From a virus: a stretch of DNA of 64,000 bases. The stretch is from IMG/VR virus record IMGVR_UViG_3300012204_000007, positions 56,831 to 120,830 of that record, one strand, 5' to 3'. The translations under genes and the position numbers were made by a program. The notes below the pieces were generated by a model that ran no database searches, had not been told where the DNA came from, and saw only the letters and a program-made list of their open reading frames with translations. Each line of letters starts with the position of its first letter. Position 1 is the first letter of the stretch. Positions 15,596-23,145 of the stretch are shown piece by piece.

Positions 15596-15820
15596 ATGGA
15601 AGACAATACTAAGATAGGCGTAGACGAACTTGTGGTACTAAGCAAGTTCGAAGGCGACCCTCTTCCAGAAAATGAGTTTGAAAGACTTACTATTCATAAT
15701 GGTATTGTTGAATCACATTGCCGCGTTGAAGGTGGCATGCTCGTCGGGCCGGTATTAGCAGATAACCTCGTAGGAAAAGATATTGGTACCCTTATGTCGC
15801 ACGATGGGGAGGTAAACTAA
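15596..15820 (+). CDS. Hypothetical small protein, head region
   Basis: This 74-residue acidic protein looks strand-rich (FERLTIHNGIVESHCRVEGG). No family is recognised. It is predicted to be leaderless and shares one base with the next ATG (TAATG), so the pair is translated together. Its location suggests a structural or decoration role. Confidence 0.65.
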   Translation: MEDNTKIGVDELVVLSKFEGDPLPENEFERLTIHNGIVESHCRVEGGMLVGPVLADNLVGKDIGTLMSHDGEVN

Positions 15821-16200
15821 TGCCTATTACAGACGCAGGAAGAAATCATCTATGCCAGGCTGGCATCGGCGCGGCGGTAACAGCATTTAACAATGCTAAT
15901 GCTTATATTGGTGTTGGAGACTCATCAACTGCATTTGCAGCAGCACAGACAGACCTACAGGCTGCATCTAACAAGTTGCGCAAGGCTATGGACGCAACAT
16001 ATCCATCCGGCGGAAGCAATGTGCTCACATTCAGGTCCACATTTGCTACCACAGACGCAAACTTTGCTTGGGCAGAATGGGGCGTGTTCAATGCTTCATC
16101 AGCCGGTACCATGCTTAGCCGTAAGGTTGAAGCACTAGGAACAAAGACATCAGCACAGACTTGGCAGTTCACTGTCGTTTTGACTGTCACGACCGCGTAA
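15820..16200 (+). CDS. Small structural protein with a tail-fibre-type N-terminal domain
   Basis: This 126-residue protein has the pattern AYIGVGDSST ... TDLQAASNKLRKAM ... FRSTFATTDANFAWAEWGVFN. The same layout appears in the N-terminal part of the gene at 33672 (SVGIGDTAATLNDTRMQFEF ... KIYEVGIW). Both resemble a domain common in phage fibre or decoration proteins. Here the domain stands alone, perhaps as a decoration or head fibre. Confidence 0.6.
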   Translation: MPITDAGRNHLCQAGIGAAVTAFNNANAYIGVGDSSTAFAAAQTDLQAASNKLRKAMDATYPSGGSNVLTFRSTFATTDANFAWAEWGVFNASSAGTMLSRKVEALGTKTSAQTWQFTVVLTVTTA

Positions 16201-16207
16201 TAGTAGA

Positions 16208-16447
16208 TTGCCAGAGCATCCAAATGCTCGTGGCAAAAAATATGTTTTAGAACATATTTATATAATGTCTGAAAGCCTAGGAAGGCCAATTGATACTAAA
16301 AATGAATCTGTACATCACATCAATGGCGACCATGGGGACAATAGATTAGAAAACCTACAATTGCGAAAGCGCTACCACGGCAAGGGCCAGAAATGGCAAT
16401 GCGGAGATTGTGGAAGCCATAACATTCTTGCATCAGAACTAGCATAA
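16208..16447 (+). CDS. HNH endonuclease (small, likely mobile)
   Basis: This 79-residue protein has VHHINGDHGDNRLENLQ, the core of the HNH_3 type found in intron-type homing nucleases, and a C-terminal CGDC pair. It would cut DNA with a metal ion. The start is TTG 16208 without a clear ribosome site; the DNA-reading domain expected in full-length relatives is absent, so it may be a minimal or decaying copy. It sits between two structural genes. Confidence 0.75.
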   Translation: MPEHPNARGKKYVLEHIYIMSESLGRPIDTKNESVHHINGDHGDNRLENLQLRKRYHGKGQKWQCGDCGSHNILASELA

Positions 16448-16456
16448 TGATATACT
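16428..16456 (+). promoter_or_regulatory. Promoter TTGCAT-N17-TATACT
   Basis: The -35 is at 16428-16433 inside the end of the HNH gene, and the -10 at 16451-16456 is preceded by TGA. Its transcript meets a strong terminator about 80 bases later, before the next gene. Confidence 0.7.
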
Positions 16457-16497
16457 AAATAAAACATATCTTAGTTGAGGTAGGAGTTTAAAACCTA

Positions 16498-16547
16498 ACC
16501 GCCCCACGGGAACCGTCTTGGCGTTCCCGTGGGGCGGTATTTTGTTT
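16498..16547 (+). terminator. Strong terminator just upstream of gene 16561, possible attenuator
   Basis: A 16-bp perfect GC-rich stem (16498-16513 with 16523-16538), a 9-base loop and ATTTTGTTT follow the promoter at 16428-16456. Only 22 bases separate the stem from the next ATG, whose ribosome site AAAAGGAG begins right after the U-run. Confidence 0.85.
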
Positions 16548-16560
16548 AAAAGGAGTAATT

Positions 16561-18693
16561 ATGGCTATTGCACAGCGCGGTTCAACAACGACCGCCACGG
16601 GCACATCGACCGCGCCCGCTGCTGCCAAGCCGACTGGCACTATCTCCACCGATATCGTTATTTTCACTGTCGCCGCAGCGGGCGGCGGAACCTTCACGCC
16701 ACCGACTGGCTACACGTCGCTGTACGACACATCGGCTACAGTCACCAACCCCAAATTGCACGTCTGTTATCGAGTGTGTGACGGAGGGGCGAACGACACG
16801 CCATCTGGTGCCACCCTCACTACGTCTGTCGCGTGGAGTGCGCAGGCAACGGCGTTCTCAGGTGTCGACAACACTACTCCGTGGGAAACTGCGGTCTCGG
16901 CAATTGAGTATTCAGCGACTACGACTGCATGTATTGCTCCCAACGTTCCTGCGGGAGCAACCGGTAGATGGATTGTTGGCGGGGCGTCAGGAAATAGTTC
17001 GACAACAACATGGACTCCACCGACTAGCCCGAGCACATGGTCTGAGTTGTACGACCCAGGAGCAGGCAAGTCGCACACATTTGCTGTTCTTGCATCCAGT
17101 AGCGCTGCAACATCACCGACGTTTACGCAATCCGCTGCCAGAGCAGCGGCAGCATGGTCTGGTTCCCTATTGCCTGACGCTGGTGGCACTGTATCTAAGT
17201 CTGCATCCGATACATCAAGCATAACTATTACTGAGTCTAAATCACTAGACTCATCATCTACTAGTGCAGATACCGCTTCAATAGCGATATCTGATACATC
17301 GCAGTCACAAAGCACTTTGTCAGCGGCCGACACTGCTTCAGTAGCAGTCACAGATTCTTCATCGGTAGGCATTATAACTGATAAATCCGCTAATGATACA
17401 TCATCAATAGCAATAGCAGACTCTTCGGCGGTAGCCATACTAAATGTATTGTCTGCATCCGATACATCATCCATTAGTATTGCAGAAGCCAAGACATTAG
17501 CGTCGTCTAGCACGAGCACAGACACTGGCTCCTTGTCAATATCAGAATCATCAAGTGTATTTGTTGCTATCTCAGCCAGCGATACTAGTTCCATTTCTAT
17601 TGCAGAGTCTACTGATATTCAAACGGTCCTGTCAGCGAGCGATACAGCATCTTTATCTATTGCTGATACGTCATCGCCCGATGTTCTATTGTCTAGAACA
17701 GATACAGCCAGCGTCTCAATTGCTGAGTCTAACTCGATACTTACGACAATCTCTGTATCAGATTCGTTCGCCGTATCTATTGCCGAGGCAAAGTCGCTAG
17801 CAGGCTCAAGCACAAGCACAGATACAGCCTCTGTGTCTGTCTCTGAGACCGCTGCAATTACAGTGGCACTATCTGCCGCCGACACCAGCGCGATTACTGT
17901 GAGCGAAACCTCATCGGTCTCAGGCACCATGTCCGCCACAGACACAGCATCGATTGCGATTGCGGATGCCTCTGCTACTGCAATACCTCTATCAGCCACA
18001 GACACCAGTGCAATATCTATTGCCGAGACCACAGACACTGTTGTTGGCGGCGTGACTGATAAGGCTGGGACAGATACAGCATCGATTGCAGTTTCTGAGA
18101 CTACAAATGTAGTACAAATATTGTCCGCATCTGATACTAATGGGTTGCATGTCGATGAGACGGCGGCGGTAGTATCAACATCTGCAAGAACAGAATCCGC
18201 AGCAATATCAATTACTGAGTCTGTTGCGGTTCTAGTAACACTATCAGCAAGCGATACGTCTAGCATTGCTATATCAGAGTCAGCAACACAGACTATTCTT
18301 ACATCTAAGTCTGCTGTAGATATGGCATCAGTCTCTATCAACGAGGCCGTGGGAGTTACAGGAACCGTTTCTGCTTCTGATACCGGAGCAATCGCTGTAT
18401 CAGAAAATACTGAATCATTTGTTCAGAGCGGTTCTCAAGACACCTCTGCAATCTCTATATCAGAGCAGTCGAGCGTAGTAGATATTGATGCTCTCCCACA
18501 CGATGTTTTTGCATCTGATGAGAGTTCTATCAGTATCTCAGAGTTTAGAAAGTTGAATAACCTGAACGCTCCGGAGACAGAAGTACATATTGAAACCACT
18601 TCCGGTTCAAGTTCTGGTAGGTTTGCATCAAATACTGAAAGTGCTATAATGAGTCATATAGAAACTTCTATAAATACTAATGTTAGGTTGTAG
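16561..18693 (+). CDS. Serine/aspartate repeat surface protein
   Basis: This 710-residue protein has two parts. Residues 1-~210 form a GC-rich-coded beta domain of a type seen in phage virion proteins (TPPTGYTSLYDTSA, AWSAQATAFSGVDNTTPWE). Residues ~212-665 are 22 tandem repeats of about 20 residues with core SASDTSSISIAES. The last ~45 residues are unrelated. The regular acidic/Ser/Ile pattern fits extended beta-structure. It lies between capsid and connector genes, so a head fibre or decoration exposed on the virion is likely. The ribosome site is AAGGAG. Confidence 0.8.
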   Translation: MAIAQRGSTTTATGTSTAPAAAKPTGTISTDIVIFTVAAAGGGTFTPPTGYTSLYDTSATVTNPKLHVCYRVCDGGANDTPSGATLTTSVAWSAQATAFSGVDNTTPWETAVSAIEYSATTTACIAPNVPAGATGRWIVGGASGNSSTTTWTPPTSPSTWSELYDPGAGKSHTFAVLASSSAATSPTFTQSAARAAAAWSGSLLPDAGGTVSKSASDTSSITITESKSLDSSSTSADTASIAISDTSQSQSTLSAADTASVAVTDSSSVGIITDKSANDTSSIAIADSSAVAILNVLSASDTSSISIAEAKTLASSSTSTDTGSLSISESSSVFVAISASDTSSISIAESTDIQTVLSASDTASLSIADTSSPDVLLSRTDTASVSIAESNSILTTISVSDSFAVSIAEAKSLAGSSTSTDTASVSVSETAAITVALSAADTSAITVSETSSVSGTMSATDTASIAIADASATAIPLSATDTSAISIAETTDTVVGGVTDKAGTDTASIAVSETTNVVQILSASDTNGLHVDETAAVVSTSARTESAAISITESVAVLVTLSASDTSSIAISESATQTILTSKSAVDMASVSINEAVGVTGTVSASDTGAIAVSENTESFVQSGSQDTSAISISEQSSVVDIDALPHDVFASDESSISISEFRKLNNLNAPETEVHIETTSGSSSGRFASNTESAIMSHIETSINTNVRL
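17194..18558 (+). repeat. 22 tandem ~60-bp coding repeats
   Basis: Each unit encodes about 20 residues around S-x-S-D-T-x-S-I-x-I-x-E. Three units share a longer tail close to SLASSSTSTD (near repeats 1, 5 and 10), and two share a TDK insert. This suggests duplications of multi-repeat blocks. The units have drifted at DNA level while keeping the protein pattern. The repeats also create long reading frames on the other strand, which are not genes. Confidence 0.85.
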
Positions 18694-18710
18694 GGCACCG
18701 ACTAGGTGCC
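18694..18710 (+). promoter_or_regulatory. Short hairpin before the connector gene
   Basis: GGCACC and GGTGCC pair around GACTA directly after the stop of the repeat protein. The next start (TTG 18719) lacks a clear free ribosome site, so the hairpin may influence it. Confidence 0.45.
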
Positions 18711-18718
18711 GGTAGACA

Positions 18719-19684
18719 TTGAGCGAGATTAATATTGGAACCAGCCAGTTCGTATATCTTGATTTGTACGGCGGTACTGCCGACACGCTTCCAACCGCGA
18801 CGGTAACGAATGACCTTGGTGTATCTAGGTCATTGGTAGTTATACAGGACACCTTGGTCGGCACAATGACAGACCGCTATCGCGCAACCCTGAATATGGC
18901 TGACACCCAAAGAGAAGGCGAACTTCAAGTAGATTGGTCATTGACGGTAGATACCGTTCCGGTAACCAAGACTGACTATTTTGAAGTTATTACACCCTAT
19001 CTTACATATGGCGAAGTCAAGGAAATTTGGCCTAATGCTACTGATGCTGAAATAGCAGAGGTCGAGGCGGCGGTACGATTCGTTATTAATGCTCATACCG
19101 GCCAGACGTTCGGTTTTGCATCTAATAAGACCATTGTTGTTGAGGGGCACGGAGATAACTCTCTGCGTCTCCCATCTAGACTAGTAACATTGACAGGATG
19201 GTCGACACTTACAGCCAACCTTGACCCTAATGCCGTAATCATTGTAAGCGATGGATGGTATCTGAAAAAGGCTTGGGCAGACGAGTTATCCCAAATTACT
19301 AGTACATCAACCTATTGGACCGGATGGGATTCAGTTAATAGTGCTGCTCCTGGTGAGCCTGGATATGAGAAACCAAGCCATGGTCCAGTTATATCAGCAC
19401 CGGGAACTAGCGGTATATCCACACCCTGGCGTGCTGGTTATCCATTTACTATTGTTGGAGACTGGGGATATAAGACAGTACCAAATGTAGTTAGAGCAGC
19501 GGCTCGCCTATTGGTTAATGATTATGCATGTCAAGAGATTGCATATCGAGATAGATACCTAGAATCGGTTAAAGCCGCCGATTGGAGACTACAGTTCTCT
19601 TCCCGAGCATGGGAATACACCGGCAACGTTAGGGCAGACCAACTTCTATCTGAATTTGTATTGCTAGATTGGGCGGTAATCTAA
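18719..19684 (+). CDS. Head-tail connector (gp6-like) with N-terminal Ig-like domain
   Basis: This protein has 321 residues. The N-terminal ~95 look like a beta-sandwich (FVYLDLYGGTADTLPTATVT). The rest contains a helical head-tail adaptor pattern (YGEVKEIWPNATDAEIAEVE ... VINAHTG) and an ending helix bundle (AARLLVNDYACQEIAYRDRY), as in gp6-type connectors that bind below the portal ring. The start is taken as TTG 18719, because the N-terminal strands require it and no ATG lies nearby. Confidence 0.75.
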   Translation: MSEINIGTSQFVYLDLYGGTADTLPTATVTNDLGVSRSLVVIQDTLVGTMTDRYRATLNMADTQREGELQVDWSLTVDTVPVTKTDYFEVITPYLTYGEVKEIWPNATDAEIAEVEAAVRFVINAHTGQTFGFASNKTIVVEGHGDNSLRLPSRLVTLTGWSTLTANLDPNAVIIVSDGWYLKKAWADELSQITSTSTYWTGWDSVNSAAPGEPGYEKPSHGPVISAPGTSGISTPWRAGYPFTIVGDWGYKTVPNVVRAAARLLVNDYACQEIAYRDRYLESVKAADWRLQFSSRAWEYTGNVRADQLLSEFVLLDWAVI

Positions 19685-19685
19685 A

Positions 19686-20183
19686 ATGGTAGTATGCCTG
19701 ACAAGTATCCGTTTCAATATGAAGGCTGATATTCTTAGACAGTCTGTGGAAACAGAAGTATCACCGGGACAATGGATTTTAACATCGGACCCAGACTCTA
19801 ATGAAATCATTAGGGAATGGCAGTCTGGAACTACAGACCAGGGAACTCCTTCGAACATCACAGACGACCTAGAGTCATTTTCATGCATCGCTCGCAGCGT
19901 TGTTGGCAATGGTGCGCGTATCGCTGGCACGACCGAGCGTTTTGGCGAACTATACGAAGGTGTAGATTATGTATTAATTACATTCTCATCTAGTGTGAAA
20001 ATTAGTCGTAGAGACAGAATCACGAATATTAGAGATACCGCCGGTAATATTATTTGGAGAGAAGAAGAGCGTGTAGATGATGCCCCAACTGTATTCAATG
20101 TAAATGGTGTTAATCCTATCATCAGTCCTTTCGGTAAGCATATTGAGTCAATGGCACTTCTACAGAGGATAGAGGGACAGTAA
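19686..20183 (+). CDS. Head closure (stopper) protein
   Basis: This 165-residue beta-rich protein lies in the conserved order connector - closure - neck - terminator. A strand pattern with GVDYVLITFSSSVKISRRDR fits the head-completion family that seals the portal after packaging. ATG 19686 is 1 base past the previous stop; a second ATG (codon 12) at 19719 is an alternative. Assignment rests mainly on position. Confidence 0.6.
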   Translation: MVVCLTSIRFNMKADILRQSVETEVSPGQWILTSDPDSNEIIREWQSGTTDQGTPSNITDDLESFSCIARSVVGNGARIAGTTERFGELYEGVDYVLITFSSSVKISRRDRITNIRDTAGNIIWREEERVDDAPTVFNVNGVNPIISPFGKHIESMALLQRIEGQ

Positions 20184-21013
20184 TGTTTAATGTTAGCGCA
20201 GACCTATCTCCAATTGGCAATACTATTGCCGCTGTTCATGGCACATTGAACGCTGTAGAGGGCCAGCGGTTCAAGGGGCGTTTTGTCAACTCCACCATGA
20301 ACAGCCTTCGCAAGAAGTTCATGGCTGATGCTATCGCTGCCAATATCTCTGGTGCTGCCAGCCTACAGCATGTCTTTGAATGGCCAGACCAAGATGCTCG
20401 TGGTATTTCTACTGGTAGGCCAAGCAGCGTTCCACTTTTTATATTAACCAAGCAGGGCAGAGGCGGTAACAAGTCGTTATCATTTAGTTTCCTTCCATCA
20501 GAGAAACAAGTGCCTCTTCCCAATCCGGCCAGGTATGGATTCAAAGAGGAGAAACTTGCATTCATGCATCGCCATGTATTTCGCATGAAGGCACTAGTTA
20601 TGGAAACTCAGAGTAACGTACAAATTGCTCCGCGAAATGCAAACAAGTTGTTCATTCCTACGGCTGACAACAAGTATGGTTATGTAATGACTAAAAAGAG
20701 CACTCTGATTAATCCTGGCGGATTGCAGTCTACTGGTGGATTCTCAAAGTTCTGGACAGCGTGGTTCGAGACAAGAGCCCAAGAGATTCTTAATGAAAAG
20801 AGCGCAAAGGCTGCTAGCGTAATCGCAAAGACAGGTCAGAAGGTTGTTAGATATATGGCCGGTACAAAAATCGGTGGAGTAAGCGTCGGCGGTAGGTTCG
20901 CCAGCGGTAAAGGCGTAAGTATTGCATATATTAAAGCAGAAACACGTAGAGCAGAGATGCTTGCAGAAGCAGAACTATTTGCCTATTATCCTGATGAAGA
21001 CTGGGGGAACTAA
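20183..21013 (+). CDS. Neck/tail-joining protein (HK97 gp10-like)
   Basis: This 276-residue protein starts on the last base of the previous stop (TAATG). Features include KGRFVNSTMNSLRKKFMADA near residues 30-50 and a helical C-terminal half (AWFETRAQEILNEKSAKAA). The position and helix-rich ends fit minor tail-joining proteins, though it is longer than HK97 gp10. Confidence 0.6.
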   Translation: MFNVSADLSPIGNTIAAVHGTLNAVEGQRFKGRFVNSTMNSLRKKFMADAIAANISGAASLQHVFEWPDQDARGISTGRPSSVPLFILTKQGRGGNKSLSFSFLPSEKQVPLPNPARYGFKEEKLAFMHRHVFRMKALVMETQSNVQIAPRNANKLFIPTADNKYGYVMTKKSTLINPGGLQSTGGFSKFWTAWFETRAQEILNEKSAKAASVIAKTGQKVVRYMAGTKIGGVSVGGRFASGKGVSIAYIKAETRRAEMLAEAELFAYYPDEDWGN

Positions 21014-21015
21014 TA

Positions 21016-21531
21016 ATGGTATATGAAGACACTAACGCGGTATACGCATTGAACTCATATGTTTGGAAACTTCTAGAGGCTAACCTTGAGTGGGTAAAGT
21101 ACCAGGGCATTCCTCCAATTATTCCTATTGCTCAGCAACCAGAATTCTTACAGTCTGCGAAGGCTTTCCTTATATATGGTAGTGCAAGGCACCCCTCAGA
21201 CCATCTATATGCTTTGGTGACGGAAAGCATTTCATACACTATCTATGCTACTACATCAACAGAAGTCAACAAAATAGCGAATCTGTTAGCAGATACTTTC
21301 GCTAGACAGGACGAAGCCGCAGCAGATGTGAACGAGTGGCTAGGTGTTGAAGCCATAGGACTAAGCAAGACGCGCGGTATATCATTTGGTACTGTTCGTT
21401 CCGTGATGGTAGAAAAGGCAACACCAGCAGATGAAGAGGGCGGGTACGTCTCTGGGCTGGTCATGTTAGAGGCTAAATATGTTGAAGATAATGACACAAT
21501 CCAGACTTCTGGATTCACATATACGGTATAA
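21016..21531 (+). CDS. Tail terminator protein
   Basis: This 171-residue protein has an alpha/beta pattern (SFTIYATTSTEVNKIANLL-like segment near residues 75-95) typical of tail terminators that cap the tail tube. It is directly before the tail tube gene, as in most siphoviruses. It begins 2 bases after the preceding stop. Assigned by position and general fold pattern. Confidence 0.65.
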   Translation: MVYEDTNAVYALNSYVWKLLEANLEWVKYQGIPPIIPIAQQPEFLQSAKAFLIYGSARHPSDHLYALVTESISYTIYATTSTEVNKIANLLADTFARQDEAAADVNEWLGVEAIGLSKTRGISFGTVRSVMVEKATPADEEGGYVSGLVMLEAKYVEDNDTIQTSGFTYTV

Positions 21532-21536
21532 CAATT

Positions 21537-21565
21537 TTGCATTAGAATGTCAATGATGATAGTAT
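21537..21565 (+). promoter_or_regulatory. Promoter TTGCAT-N17-TAGTAT for the tail tube gene
   Basis: The -35 is at 21537-21542 and the -10 at 21560-21565, preceded by TGA. A ~45-base leader carries GGGAAGAGGTGA. Confidence 0.7.
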
Positions 21566-21617
21566 GATTTTGAGGAAGTGCTAAATAAAATCATTACGGG
21601 AAGAGGTGACAAATTAA

Positions 21618-22286
21618 ATGGCAAACACACCAGCAGTTAATACACAGAATATCTTGGTTGGTGCTGCGTCTCTATACATTGCTAACGCTGGCGTAGTAGA
21701 CCCAACACTTAAGCCTGCATTCGCTGTAGCATCTTATCGTACTACTCTAGAGGCAACTCCATGGGTCCCAGCATCTACCGATGCTTCTAGCGCAGCCGCA
21801 TGGCAGGGCGTGGGATTCACACAGGAAGGCCTAGAGGTTTCATACGAGCCAAGTTATGGCGACGTTGAGGTTGACCAGTTACTAGACTCTGCTCTAGTTT
21901 TCAAGCAGAGCATGAAGGTTTCCCTAAATACCACATTGGCTGAGGCAACTCTATACAACCTAATGTTGGCATGGGGTCAGGCGGCTTCGACTTTGACTTC
22001 AACTGCATCTGATGCAGAACTAGACGTTCAGGGAGGTTCTTTGGGTGACGCTCCTATCGAGCGTGCATTCATCGCGGTCGGCAACGGCTCATACCTACGT
22101 AGTGGTCAGACCAACGTTTCACAATACGGTGAGCGTGTATATCACGTGTATCGTACTCTTAACGTGGAGGCTTCAACACACTCTATGAAGAGGAACGAAA
22201 GCACCGGTATTCCTGTTTCCTTCCGTGCGCTTCCGGCTTCGACTGGCTCGTACGGCAAGATTAAGGACCGTAAGAGGACTTGGTAA
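21618..22286 (+). CDS. Major tail (tube) protein
   Basis: This 222-residue protein has the tube protein layout: an N-terminal arm, GVGFTQEGLEVSYEPSYGDV, then strands and a helix (LDSALVFKQSMKVSLNTTLA), followed by closing strands. Hexamers stack to form the tail. It has its own promoter, a strong ribosome site, C-rich codons and a terminator after it, all marks of a highly expressed structural gene. Confidence 0.85.
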   Translation: MANTPAVNTQNILVGAASLYIANAGVVDPTLKPAFAVASYRTTLEATPWVPASTDASSAAAWQGVGFTQEGLEVSYEPSYGDVEVDQLLDSALVFKQSMKVSLNTTLAEATLYNLMLAWGQAASTLTSTASDAELDVQGGSLGDAPIERAFIAVGNGSYLRSGQTNVSQYGERVYHVYRTLNVEASTHSMKRNESTGIPVSFRALPASTGSYGKIKDRKRTW

Positions 22287-22317
22287 TCATCAGGTAATCC
22301 CTAGGAATTATACAGAT

Positions 22318-22350
22318 AGGCCCCGGTACGAAAGTGTCGGGGCCTTACTG
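22318..22350 (+). terminator. Terminator after tail tube gene
   Basis: The 8-bp stem AGGCCCCG/CGGGGCCT (22318-22325 with 22338-22345) has a 12-base loop that can extend by AC/GT pairs. The U-run is weak (TACTGTTGCTT), so termination may be partial. Confidence 0.6.
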
Positions 22351-22361
22351 TTGCTTAAAAC

Positions 22362-22390
22362 TTGCGCTTTAATGGACTAACCTATATAAT
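22362..22390 (+). promoter_or_regulatory. Promoter TTGCGC-N17-TATAAT
   Basis: The -35 is at 22362-22367 and the -10 at 22385-22390. Transcripts would start near 22397, just before AGGAGGA and the TTG start of the chaperone gene. Confidence 0.7.
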
Positions 22391-22415
22391 TACATTAAGA
22401 CAAACAGGAGGAACA

Positions 22416-22847
22416 TTGGCAACAGAAGTATACACCGTAGAGACCGTCATATTGCTGGACGATACGGAAGTAGAGTTAAGACCCCTTCCCATCGCTAAGT
22501 TGAGGAAGTTCACAAGATTGTGGTCAGACCATTTGAGTATGGTAAGAAAAGCCTTCGCGGCGGTAGAAGAGACAGAAGAGGAAGATGGCAAAGACAAGCC
22601 AGATGAAGACTTCTTGAATAATAAGATTACAGATGCACAGTTTGATGTTTTCATCAAGATGTGTGCGCTTGGGCTTGAGTCTCAGTTGAAGGGCGAGAAG
22701 ACTGAGAAGCAGTTTCTTTCACATCTAGAAGATATTCTTGACGAGCACACAATTTACCGTATTCTAGAACGTACTGGTGGATTGAATATGAGTGATAGCA
22801 TCCCAAATCAGAAGCCCCCAGTGAATCCGGGGGCTGGGACAATCTAG
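22416..22847 (+). CDS. Tail assembly chaperone, upstream (G-type) part
   Basis: The start is TTG 22416, close after AGGAGGA; the frame further upstream runs through the promoter. The 143-residue product is acidic and helix-rich. Proteins in this slot coat the tape measure during tail assembly. A minority of ribosomes should slip -1 near 22829-22833 and extend it into the frame ending at 23143. Confidence 0.85.
   Translation: MATEVYTVETVILLDDTEVELRPLPIAKLRKFTRLWSDHLSMVRKAFAAVEETEEEDGKDKPDEDFLNNKITDAQFDVFIKMCALGLESQLKGEKTEKQFLSHLEDILDEHTIYRILERTGGLNMSDSIPNQKPPVNPGAGTI
22813..22835 (+). promoter_or_regulatory. Putative -1 frameshift site inside a hairpin
   Basis: Five Gs at 22829-22833 (CCG GGG GCT in frame 0) allow a glycine tRNA to slip back one base. 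The arms 22813-22819 and 22829-22835 pair perfectly (7 bp), so the slippery run is the 3' arm of a hairpin. Frame -1 is open from here to 23143. Confidence 0.6.
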
Positions 22848-23143
22848 ACCTTGCAGCCTTGCTAGCGGATGCATTTCCGTTAGGAAACTGGAAGAGCATT
22901 AAAGAGATGGAAGACGTACTAACAATAGAAGAACTTTATCTCTTGATTGAAGCACAGAACCGCGCAGAAGACAAAAGAAGACAGTTCGATGCAGCCATCC
23001 AAGGTATCGACATAAATGAGGGCAAGACAGACGAGAGTTTTGAAGCCATCAAGATGAAAGCAGAAGCCGCACTGGCTGGAAAGGATGAAGAAAAATACGC
23101 CTTCGATTTGATTGGAATTGAAATCGATAGCGATGATGACTAA
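22832..23143 (+). CDS. Tail assembly chaperone, frameshifted (T-type) part
   Basis: The -1 frame reads GWDNLDLAALLADAFPLGNW, a typical chaperone segment that already begins before the zero-frame stop, so a fusion is expected. The fused product would have about 242 residues. The C-terminal part is helical and charged and ends just before the tape measure ATG. An internal ATG at 22868 lacks a good ribosome site. Confidence 0.8.
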   Translation, partial: GWDNLDLAALLADAFPLGNWKSIKEMEDVLTIEELYLLIEAQNRAEDKRRQFDAAIQGIDINEGKTDESFEAIKMKAEAALAGKDEEKYAFDLIGIEIDSDDD

Positions 23144-23145
23144 CT

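Noticed and set aside
16767-18341. Long leftward frames opposite the repeat protein (16767-17594, 17619-18341)
   Set aside because: They arise from the repeated codons of the real gene, consist of low-complexity Asp/Val/Ser text, and have no promoter or ribosome site.
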